Source: Acidobacteriaceae bacterium (GTDB lineage: Bacteria; Acidobacteriota; Terriglobia; Terriglobales; Acidobacteriaceae). From it: 5,471 nt of DNA. The notes under the pieces were generated by a model. The model made no database searches and was not told where the DNA came from. It saw only the letters and a list, made by a program, of their open reading frames with translations. Positions 1-5,240 of the stretch are shown here, one piece after another (within the stretch, counting starts at the first letter, position 1; every line of letters begins with the position of its first letter). The stretch covers positions 205 through 5,675 of the forward strand of contig PKXI01000192.1 in the NCBI GenBank assembly GCA_003133425.1, written 5' to 3'. The position numbers and the translations under genes were made by a program.

Positions 1-177
1 TCGTGTCGCCCGGCTCTAAGAGAGTTTTCTTACTCACTCTCTGAACCATGTTGACAACCGAAGTGTCTCCCATCCGGAAAACCTGGTCCGTGACGGCCGT
101 CACAGTACCATGTGCAGTTATTCGAGCCAGCTTTCTGGTGCAGAATAGCGTCTTCCCGACCTCCCGGTCTGGTCAAT
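1..177. other. Non-coding stretch with no recognisable gene
   Basis: I see no convincing coding region here. Short open frames exist on both strands, but they resemble no protein I know, lack a ribosome binding site, and run into the repeat that follows. A frame ending at the TGA at 42-44 could be the last codons of an upstream gene, but too little is visible to tell. A 7-bp inverted repeat (19-25 with 36-42, loop of 10) has no T-run after it, so I do not call it a terminator. The one notable element is the palindrome at 90-103. Confidence 0.5.
90..103. repeat. Perfect 14-bp palindrome, possible operator
   Basis: The sequence GTGACGGCCGTCAC is its own reverse complement. Weaker symmetry continues outside it: bases 84-87 (TGGT) can pair with 107-110 (ACCA), and 89 with 105, around a bulged A104 and one mismatch. 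The perfect part has no spare loop bases, which suits a site bound by a dimeric DNA-binding protein better than an RNA hairpin. It lies about 230 bases upstream of the promoter at 332-360 and is not next to any visible start codon, so its target is unclear. The symmetry is certain; the function is a guess. Confidence 0.35.
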
Positions 178-306
178 TTAAGGCGTTTTCGGCCTGAATG
201 TTTACGGTCGAGATGGGCTTCTGTGGTCTCCCACCCTTCCCGCAAAGAGCGCGGAAAGGATGGGGCACCCGAATTTCTGTTAATGCTTGAATCGAGAATG
301 CTCTAA
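178..306. repeat. MITE-like palindromic intergenic element, copy 1
   Basis: This segment aligns along its whole length with 2196-2322. Its ends are imperfect inverted repeats (TTAAGGCGTTTTCGG at 178-192 against the reverse complement of the last 15 bases, 10 of 15 identical), and both ends carry a TA (179-180 and 304-305). The centre is a hairpin with 14-nt arms (230-243 and 251-264) and a 7-nt loop. On the + strand 12 of 14 positions pair. The other two (234/260 and 239/255) are C/A, which become G-U on the - strand, so a minus-strand RNA would pair at all 14. The core CCCACCCTT...GGATGGGGCACCC is shared with copies 2 and 3. No transposase is encoded, so if mobile it would need one in trans. 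The repeat is certain; the mobile origin is inferred. Confidence 0.75.
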
Positions 307-331
307 TACCCCTTGCCAGGCCACTCGGCAA

Positions 332-360
332 TTGACAAAGGCCGGCCGTCGCTCGACAAT
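332..360 (+). promoter_or_regulatory. Sigma70-type promoter for purC
   Basis: A perfect -35 hexamer TTGACA (332-337) is followed, after exactly 17 bases, by GACAAT (355-360), which matches four of six bases of the -10 consensus including A2, A5 and T6. The expected transcription start near 367 would leave a leader of about 30 bases before the purC GTG at 397. The promoter lies just downstream of repeat copy 1 and inside the in-frame extension that a TTG start at 313 would imply, which argues against that longer start. It probably also drives the cvpA-like gene and perhaps the genes beyond. Confidence 0.7.
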
Positions 361-379
361 CGGAGATTCAACTCCCTCC

Positions 380-389
380 GAGGTAAGGA
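380..389 (+). promoter_or_regulatory. Ribosome binding site that sets the purC start
   Basis: GAGGTAAGGA is a strong Shine-Dalgarno match and ends 7 bases before the GTG at 397. No comparable site precedes the upstream in-frame TTG at 313, so this site decides the start. Confidence 0.75.
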
Positions 390-396
390 CCCTCCC

Positions 397-1290
397 GTGA
401 CTGCATTGCTCACGACCAATCTAGGTGCTACGCCGCTGCTTGGGCGCGGTAAGGTGCGCGATCTCTACGAGGTCGGCGACGCGTTGCTCATGGTCGCTAC
501 GGACCGCATTTCTGCCTTCGATCATGTGCTCGGCACCGGCATTCCGGGTAAAGGCAAAATTCTCACCCAGATTTCCCTGTTCTGGTTCGACCTGCTCAAA
601 GATTTGGTGCCCAACCACCTGATTACCGCCAAGGTGAGCGAATTCCCCGCCTCCCTGCAGCCCTATGCCGATCAGTTGGAAGGCCGCTCCATGCTGGTCA
701 GGCGCGCGAACATGTTCCCGGTTGAGTGCGTCGCCCGGGGCTACCTGGCCGGCTCGGGATGGAAAGAGTACAAGAGCGCCGGAACCGTCTGTGGTATCGC
801 TCTTCCTGCCGGGCTTCTGGATGGCTCGCGCCTGCCTGAGCTGGCGTTTACACCCGCCACCAAGAGCCAGGACGGGGCCCACGATGAGAACATCTCCTTC
901 GCGCAAACAGAGAAGTTGCTGGGCAACGCCGATGCCGCTGAGCTCCGCCGCCTGACTCTGGCACTTTATGGCAAGGCGCTTCACCACGCCACTTCCTGCG
1001 GGCTGATTCTTGCCGACACAAAATTTGAGTTTGGCAGAACGCAGGAAGGAATTATTCTGGCCGATGAGGTCTTGACGCCTGACTCCTCGCGTTTCTGGGA
1101 GGCTTCGGTCTGGAAACCAGGCGGCGCGCAGGCATCCTTCGACAAACAGTTCGTCCGCGATTATCTTGAGTCAATCAACTGGAACAAGCAGGCCCCTGCG
1201 CCAAGCCTGCCCGCCGATGTGGCGGAGCGGACACAGGCCAAGTATCTTGAGGCCTTCCGCCGCTTGACGGGGCGCGAACTGAGTTTGTAA
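397..1290 (+). CDS. purC: Phosphoribosylaminoimidazole-succinocarboxamide synthase (SAICAR synthetase)
   Basis: This cytosolic enzyme of purine synthesis joins CAIR and aspartate using ATP to give SAICAR. The 297-residue product has the normal length for the longer form of the family. Both family signatures are present: FPVECVARGYLAGSGW at residues 107-122 and LADTKFEFG at 205-213. The N-terminal nucleotide-binding segment GRGKVRDLYEV (16-26), a TPATKSQDGAHDENISF stretch (152-168), DEVLTPDSSRFW (223-234) and the C-terminal SFDKQFVRDYLE (247-258) are also typical. I chose the GTG at 397 because a Shine-Dalgarno site sits 7 bases upstream, the protein then begins where family members begin, and the promoter at 332-360 lies inside the longer alternative from TTG 313. 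It is the first gene of a likely operon; the cvpA-like gene starts 19 bp after its stop. It appears intact and functional. Confidence 0.97.
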   Translation: MTALLTTNLGATPLLGRGKVRDLYEVGDALLMVATDRISAFDHVLGTGIPGKGKILTQISLFWFDLLKDLVPNHLITAKVSEFPASLQPYADQLEGRSMLVRRANMFPVECVARGYLAGSGWKEYKSAGTVCGIALPAGLLDGSRLPELAFTPATKSQDGAHDENISFAQTEKLLGNADAAELRRLTLALYGKALHHATSCGLILADTKFEFGRTQEGIILADEVLTPDSSRFWEASVWKPGGAQASFDKQFVRDYLESINWNKQAPAPSLPADVAERTQAKYLEAFRRLTGRELSL

Positions 1291-1309
1291 CAGAAGTGCG
1301 GAGTGCGGT

Positions 1310-1849
1310 ATGACGTGGGTAGATTTGGCCATCGTGATCGTGTTGGTGGTGTCGGTGCTGGGAGGACTCTCCCAGGGCTTCCTCCGCTCCGTCTGCTCGC
1401 TCTGCGGCCTGATCTTCGGCCTCCTGCTCGCCGCATGGAACTATGCCCGCGTCGCCGCCCTCCTGCTGCCGATGGTGCGCATCGAGGCGGTTGCCGATGC
1501 TATCGGATTCCTGCTCATCGCGCTGCTGGTGATGGCGATTGCAAATGTTATTGGTGCGACTATTTCCAAGACGCTGCACCGCATGGGGTTGGGCTGCCTT
1601 GACCGGCTCGCCGGCGGCGTCTTTGGATTTCTGCAGGGCGCGCTGCTGATCACGATTGGCATCCTGGTGATTTTAGCCTTCTTCCCAAAGGCCCATTGGC
1701 TTGCGGAGGCAACGCTGCCAAAGTTGTTTTTCGGAGTCTGTCATCTCAGTACGCACGTGACTCCCGCGGATCTCAGCGACCGTGTACACCACGGTCTGCT
1801 CCTCATGGAAGAACATGCTCCCGAATGGTTGCATCCGCCGACCAGCTAA
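1310..1849 (+). CDS. CvpA-family inner-membrane protein
   Basis: This 179-residue protein matches the CvpA (colicin V production) family in length and layout. Four hydrophobic segments are visible, at about residues 4-20, 29-48, 61-84 and 103-126, followed by a soluble tail of about 50 residues. Family-type features are the acidic residue at the start of the first helix (WVDLAIV), the small-residue run GGLSQGFLRS (18-27), and the LDRLAGGVFGFLQG segment (97-110) leading into the last helix. The biochemical role of CvpA proteins is not settled; in E. coli the gene is co-transcribed with purF and affects colicin V export and envelope stress tolerance. Here it lies 19 bp after purC, with GGAG (1300-1303) 6 bases before the ATG, so co-transcription with purC is likely. 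The family call is firm; the function is not known. Confidence 0.88.
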   Translation: MTWVDLAIVIVLVVSVLGGLSQGFLRSVCSLCGLIFGLLLAAWNYARVAALLLPMVRIEAVADAIGFLLIALLVMAIANVIGATISKTLHRMGLGCLDRLAGGVFGFLQGALLITIGILVILAFFPKAHWLAEATLPKLFFGVCHLSTHVTPADLSDRVHHGLLLMEEHAPEWLHPPTS

Positions 1850-1905
1850 GTTTGATATAAACATTGACGCGGCGGAAAAAGAAAAGATCAAGTTGGTGTA
1901 GATTC

Positions 1906-1911
1906 AAGAGG
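1906..1911 (+). promoter_or_regulatory. Ribosome binding site bearing on the start of the Fis-type gene
   Basis: AAGAGG ends 5 bases before the GTG at 1917, whereas it overlaps the other in-frame GTG at 1911. Spacing therefore favours 1917, although the two choices differ by only two residues. Confidence 0.5.
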
Positions 1912-1916
1912 TGGAC

Positions 1917-2198
1917 GTGAAACGAGAACTCGACAGCCTGGTTACCCAAATGCACTCCAGCGGCATTCCCTACGAGGAGGCCGTGCGCGAGTTTAAAAAA
2001 CAATACCTGCGCGAAGTCCTGGTGGCACACCGGGGCAACCAGTGCAAGGCAGCCGAAGAGCTGGGAATGCACCGCAATACGCTGAGCCGTGCCATGGCAG
2101 AACTCGGTCTGGAACTGGCCGAGGTGCGGACCGGGCTCAAGCGTCCGGTCCGCAGCGAACGTCCTGTGTTCAGCGCCTTCCGCCAGGGCTTCCGTTAG
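1917..2198 (+). CDS. Small Fis-type helix-turn-helix DNA-binding protein
   Basis: This basic protein of 93 residues (95 from GTG 1911) carries a C-terminal Fis-type helix-turn-helix (HTH_8). The domain runs over about residues 31-65, with the GNQCKAAEELGMHRNTLSRAM core at 40-60 (AA and LGxHRNTL are hallmark positions). An N-terminal helical region (1-30) resembles the dimerisation part of Fis-like proteins, and a basic tail (KRPVRSERP) follows the HTH. There is no receiver or AAA+ domain, so it is a stand-alone protein and not a truncated NtrC-type regulator by appearance. Its targets cannot be read from the sequence; a nucleoid-associated or local regulatory role is possible. It starts 67 bp after the cvpA-like gene. 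Its stop codon TAG coincides with the left end of repeat copy 2, which is unusual. Family call firm, role unknown. Confidence 0.85.
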   Translation: MKRELDSLVTQMHSSGIPYEEAVREFKKQYLREVLVAHRGNQCKAAEELGMHRNTLSRAMAELGLELAEVRTGLKRPVRSERPVFSAFRQGFR

Positions 2199-2322
2199 AG
2201 CGCTTTCGGTCGGGGTGTTTACAGGGGCGATGGATGTCAGTAGTCTCCCACCCTTTGCGCAAAGAACGCACAAAGGATGGGGCACCCGAAGTTCTGTTAA
2301 CACTCAACTCGAAAATGCTGTA
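2196..2322. repeat. MITE-like palindromic intergenic element, copy 2
   Basis: This is the second near-full copy, aligning with 178-306 from end to end. The ends are imperfect inverted repeats (TAGAGCGCTTTCGGT against the reverse complement of CTCGAAAATGCTGTA, 10 of 15 identical) and both begin with TA (2196-2197 and 2321-2322). The central hairpin has arms 2247-2260 and 2268-2281 and a 7-nt loop. Two positions (2251/2277 and 2258/2270) are C/A on the + strand and G-U on the - strand. Relative to copy 1, one arm position has swapped from C-G to G-C with both sides changed, so pairing is kept. It fills most of the 162-bp gap between the Fis-type and HAD genes and starts on the stop codon of the former. 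A transcript from the upstream promoter would pass through it. Confidence 0.75.
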
Positions 2323-2360
2323 GGGCAATCGCCACGGCCGTCAGCGCAGCTTGATCAATC

Positions 2361-3098
2361 ATGCCGACAACTCCACCGAGCCAGGAAGCGCGCGTTGCCA
2401 TCGAGCCGGGTTTTGCCTGGGATGCGCAGGATGCCTATCTGTTCGACATAGATGGCACGCTACTCCGCAGCCGTGACCGTATCCACTTCAACTCCTTCGC
2501 CTCCAGCGTTGAAAGAGTAACGGGCTTTGAAATCACGCTGGCTGGTATCCTGCTTCACGGCAGCACTGACACAGCCATTCTGCGCGAAGCCTGCCAACAG
2601 GCTGGCATCCCCGCAGAAATCATGGAACAGCGCACCGAGGCCATCCTGGAAGCGATGCGCCATGCCGTTGCCGAACACCGCAACGAGATGGACCTCTATC
2701 GCATGCCAGGTGTGGAGAAGGTGCTTGAATACCTGGCCGGGAAAGGCGCGCTGCTGGGCGTGGCCACCGGAAACCTTGAAGCCATCGGCTGGATCAAGAT
2801 CGAGCAGGCCGGTTTGCGCGAGTGGTTCCGCTTTGGCGGCTTCAGCGATCACTTTTCCATCCGCTCGGAACTCATCGGCCAGGCAGCAAACAAGGCAAGA
2901 GAGATGGCCGGCAAGGGCGCCGGCATCTGCGTAGTCGGCGACACGCCGCGCGACATTGAAGCCGCCCGCGCCAACTTCTTATCGGTGATTGCCGTCGCCA
3001 CCGGCAACTACAGCTTCGACGAGTTGCACAAACTTCAGCCTGAGGTCTGCGCCTCCTCTCTGGCCGACCTGCTCGCGTTCACACGGACCGCATCGTGA
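2361..3098 (+). CDS. HAD-superfamily hydrolase (phosphoglycolate phosphatase-like)
   Basis: This is a soluble, probably cytosolic, phosphatase-type enzyme of 245 residues. All four HAD motifs are visible: motif I FDIDGTLL at 28-35 (nucleophile D29, acid/base D31), motif II threonine in VATGN (134-138), a motif III lysine best placed at K178, and motif IV GDTPRDIE at 193-200 (D194 and D198 for Mg2+). The roughly 95 mostly helical residues between motifs I and II form a C1-type cap, as in Gph and beta-phosphoglucomutase relatives. The substrate cannot be predicted from the sequence. The ATG at 2361 has no good ribosome binding site, and the first 20 or so residues are an extension before the first strand, so a later start is conceivable. 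Its last four bases overlap the secretin start (GTGA, 3095-3098), implying translational coupling. It lies downstream of repeat copy 2, with no obvious promoter of its own. Confidence 0.88.
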   Translation: MPTTPPSQEARVAIEPGFAWDAQDAYLFDIDGTLLRSRDRIHFNSFASSVERVTGFEITLAGILLHGSTDTAILREACQQAGIPAEIMEQRTEAILEAMRHAVAEHRNEMDLYRMPGVEKVLEYLAGKGALLGVATGNLEAIGWIKIEQAGLREWFRFGGFSDHFSIRSELIGQAANKAREMAGKGAGICVVGDTPRDIEAARANFLSVIAVATGNYSFDELHKLQPEVCASSLADLLAFTRTAS

Positions 3099-5017
3099 TC
3101 GCGCAACGCTCCAAGGCGTGCTTATTGGCGGCAGCCGTCCTTGCAATGGTCGCAGGCCTGTCGCAAGCCCAGACTCCAAACCCGCCAACGCCCGCCCAGA
3201 CCACCCAGCCTGCCCCCACTCAGTCCAGCGATGCAAGACAGCCAAGCAACGGCGACCGCCGCCGCGCAGCCAAGCTCTACCTTGCAGCCAGCAAGCTCTT
3301 CATGGACGAGCGCTTTGAAGAAGCGATCCAGAGCTACGAACAGGCTGCGAAACTCGACCCCACCAATCCGAATTATCGACTGGCAGCCGATGTCGCCCGT
3401 AGCCACGCGGTAACGGCCCTGATTCAATCCGCGGCCAAAGCCCGACTGCGCGGCGATGCGGATGCCGCTCGCGCCGCCCTGACCCACGCGCTGGAGTTGG
3501 ACCCCAAAAGCATTGAAGCTACCCAGCACCTGTACGAACTGGGCGATGACTCCATCCGTGGCCAGTCAAGGCCCCTGTACGAGCAGACTGCAGGCAATGC
3601 CGGCGGAGCGGTGCCGCTTGCGCCAGTGGCCGGACCGCACAGCTTCCACCTCCGTACTGACCAGCACCAGGCCATCCTGCAGGTCTTCAGAGCCTATGGC
3701 ATCGCGGCCACGACGGATGACAGCATCCAACCCACCAGAATCCGCCTCGACCTCGACGATGCAAGTTTCGAACAAGCGACGCGCGCCCTGGCCCTGGTGA
3801 CCAAAAGTTTCTACGTTCCAATCGATGCGCACCGCGTTCTGGTGGCGCGCGACACCACCGCAAATCGCCAGCAGTTCTCCCGTCAGGAGATGGAGACCAT
3901 TTATCTCTCCGGCCTGAATGCGGCCGAGGTCACCGAGGTCACCAATCTCGCCAAGCAGGTCTTCAATGTGCAGCAGGCGGTGCCGGAGCCCTCCGCAAGC
4001 ACCCTCACCCTCCGCGCTCCCTCTACCACTTTGAAGGCGTTTAACTCCACCATCCATCAACTGATTGACGGACACAGCCAGGTGCTGCTCGACGTGCGCC
4101 TGATTCAGATCGCACACATAAGCGGACACAACACCGGCATCCAGCCGCCGCAGAGCTTTTCAGCGTTCAACGTCTATGCCGAGGAACAATCCATCCTGAA
4201 CGCAAATCAGGCTCTCGTCCAGCAGATTATCTCCTCGGGCCTTGCCGCCCCCGGCGATACGCTGACGATCCTGGGCATTCTGTTGGCGTCAGGCCAGGTG
4301 TCGAGTTCGCTGTTCTCAAATGGAATCGCTCTTTTTGGCGGCGGGATTACGCAATCCGCGTTGGCCCCAGGCGCAGCCACGGCGAGCTTCAACCTCAACT
4401 CCTCTGACTCGCGCGAGCTGGACCAGATTCAGTTGCGCCTTGGCGACGGCGAAGCGGGAACAATCAAGACGGGCGAGCGCTATCCCATCCAGACCTCGTC
4501 CTTTTCGAGCTTGTCGGCCAGCGTTCCCAACATTCCGGGCCTGAATGCCGCAGGAGCCTCCGGCAACCTGTCGGCGATTCTCGCATCGCTTGGAGGGGGA
4601 GTGCCTTCGGTTCCGCAGGTGGAGTATCAGGACCTGGGACTTACCGTGAAGACAACCGCCAACGTGATGCGTAACAACGATGTCGCGCTCACCGTCGACA
4701 TAAAGGTCACGGCGCTCTCCGGCGGGTCCATCAACGGTAATCCGATTCTCAACAACCGTGCCTACTCCGGGGTAGTGACCATTAAACAGGGCGAAGCAGT
4801 GGTTGTGGCCAGCGAATTGGACAAATCAGAGAGCCGCAACATCAGCGGAACTCCGGGAATCAGCGAGATTCCGGGGCTGAACAACCTGACCGATAAAGAT
4901 GTGCAGAGGAATTACGCCACTTTGCTGATCATCATCACGCCCCACGTGATTCGCGGCACACAAGCCAGCGGCCACTCGCCGATGATGCGGGTGGAAAAGA
5001 GCGCGGCGGCACAGTAG
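3095..5017 (+). CDS. TPR-containing secretin (type II/III secretion system outer-membrane channel family)
   Basis: This 640-residue exported protein should form a multimeric gated channel in the outer membrane. It starts with a signal peptide (basic RSK, hydrophobic core 9-20, likely cleavage after SQA at 25) and a Pro/Thr/Gln-rich linker (26-55). Two TPR-like helical repeats follow (about 57-90 and 104-137), then an N0/STN-like domain (about 182-255), a short N1-like domain (about 264-325), and the secretin domain (about 327-620). Secretin hallmarks include VEYQDLGLTVK (509-519), the PILNNRAYSGVVTIKQGE strand region (550-567), SGTPGISEIPGLNNL (584-598) and the terminal LLIIITPHVIR (610-620). 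A Ser/Gly/Ala-rich insertion (about 352-440) lies within the domain. N2 and N3 domains are not evident, unlike classical GspD, and there is no AMIN domain as in PilQ. The GTG start overlaps the HAD stop by 4 bp. No inner-membrane, ATPase or pilin partner is in the window, so whether it serves type II secretion, type IV pili or another system is open. Confidence 0.92.
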   Translation: MIAQRSKACLLAAAVLAMVAGLSQAQTPNPPTPAQTTQPAPTQSSDARQPSNGDRRRAAKLYLAASKLFMDERFEEAIQSYEQAAKLDPTNPNYRLAADVARSHAVTALIQSAAKARLRGDADAARAALTHALELDPKSIEATQHLYELGDDSIRGQSRPLYEQTAGNAGGAVPLAPVAGPHSFHLRTDQHQAILQVFRAYGIAATTDDSIQPTRIRLDLDDASFEQATRALALVTKSFYVPIDAHRVLVARDTTANRQQFSRQEMETIYLSGLNAAEVTEVTNLAKQVFNVQQAVPEPSASTLTLRAPSTTLKAFNSTIHQLIDGHSQVLLDVRLIQIAHISGHNTGIQPPQSFSAFNVYAEEQSILNANQALVQQIISSGLAAPGDTLTILGILLASGQVSSSLFSNGIALFGGGITQSALAPGAATASFNLNSSDSRELDQIQLRLGDGEAGTIKTGERYPIQTSSFSSLSASVPNIPGLNAAGASGNLSAILASLGGGVPSVPQVEYQDLGLTVKTTANVMRNNDVALTVDIKVTALSGGSINGNPILNNRAYSGVVTIKQGEAVVVASELDKSESRNISGTPGISEIPGLNNLTDKDVQRNYATLLIIITPHVIRGTQASGHSPMMRVEKSAAAQ

Positions 5018-5068
5018 ACCGATCCACTGTTCGGGAAACAAGAGAGGGCCGGTTGAGGGTCGTGGTTT

Positions 5069-5144
5069 CCCACCCTTCGCTAGAAAAAAGCGAAGGATGG
5101 GGCACCCACTTCATAGTGGTGCGAGCGGAAGGCTGGGCCACCCG
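5069..5144. repeat. Palindromic repeat, partial copy 3 with an extra half-unit
   Basis: The hairpin core shared with copies 1 and 2 is here as 12-nt arms (5069-5080 and 5090-5101), extended by a T5081-A5089 pair around an A-rich loop, followed by GCACCCA. The only unpaired arm position, 5073/5097, is C/A on the + strand, the same place as in the other copies. The outer parts of the element with the TA ends are not recognisable. A small hairpin follows (CCACT 5106-5110 with AGTGG 5115-5119), then a second degenerate right arm, GCGGAAGGCTGGGCCACCCG (5125-5144). It lies between two convergent genes, a common place for such repeats. Confidence 0.65.
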
Positions 5145-5184
5145 GCAGGAACCTCTCCAGCCCGCGTCGTACGATTCCGACAAG

Positions 5185-5215
5185 AAAAAACCCTGCCATC
5201 CAGAAGACGGCAGGG
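5185..5215 (-). terminator. Intrinsic terminator of the S53 peptidase gene
   Basis: Read on the - strand, CCCTGCC (5215-5209) pairs perfectly with GGCAGGG (5197-5191). Three further pairs, one of them G-U, extend the stem to 10 bp around a 5-nt loop. Six T residues (5190-5185) follow at once and then CTTG. It lies 25 bases past the peptidase stop codon, in the right orientation for that gene. Confidence 0.88.
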
Positions 5216-5240
5216 TAACTTGCAGGGATTCGTCAGACTG

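Larger units (their letters stand above)
5018..5240. other. Convergent intergenic region
   Basis: This 223-bp gap lies between the + strand secretin stop and the - strand peptidase stop. It contains partial repeat copy 3 (5069-5144) and the minus-strand terminator (5185-5215). I see no gene here and no T-tailed hairpin that would end the + strand transcript. The repeat hairpin at 5069-5101 may partly fill that role. Confidence 0.6.

Noticed and set aside
19..42. A terminator for an upstream gene
   Set aside because: The 7-bp AGAGAGT/ACTCTCT stem has a 10-base loop and no T-run after it.
112..306. A 64-codon + strand frame whose end resembles a frame in repeat copy 2
   Set aside because: The shared peptide (HP..RKER.KDGAPE) is simply the translated palindromic repeat. 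There is no ribosome binding site, and copy 3 breaks the frame.
313..396. A longer purC starting at TTG 313
   Set aside because: The promoter at 332-360 and the ribosome binding site at 380-389 lie inside the extension, and family proteins begin at the GTG 397 position.
421..987. A long minus-strand open frame of 188 codons inside purC
   Set aside because: It lies wholly under a certain gene and resembles no protein family I know. Long antisense frames are expected in GC-rich genes.
1829..1892. A promoter before the Fis-type gene (TTGCAT with GATATA, or TTGACG at 1864-1869)
   Set aside because: The first pair has a 19-base spacer and poor hexamers. The second has no -10 at the right distance.
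3566..4129. A 187-codon minus-strand open frame inside the secretin gene
   Set aside because: It lies under well-supported secretin domains and has no recognisable motif.
3095..5017. Naming the secretin gspD or pilQ
   Set aside because: Its N-terminal layout (TPR plus one or two N-type domains) fits neither, and no partner genes are present to decide.
178..5144. A CRISPR array made of the repeated cores
   Set aside because: The three copies are 2 to 3 kb apart, are separated by genes, and show no regular spacers.
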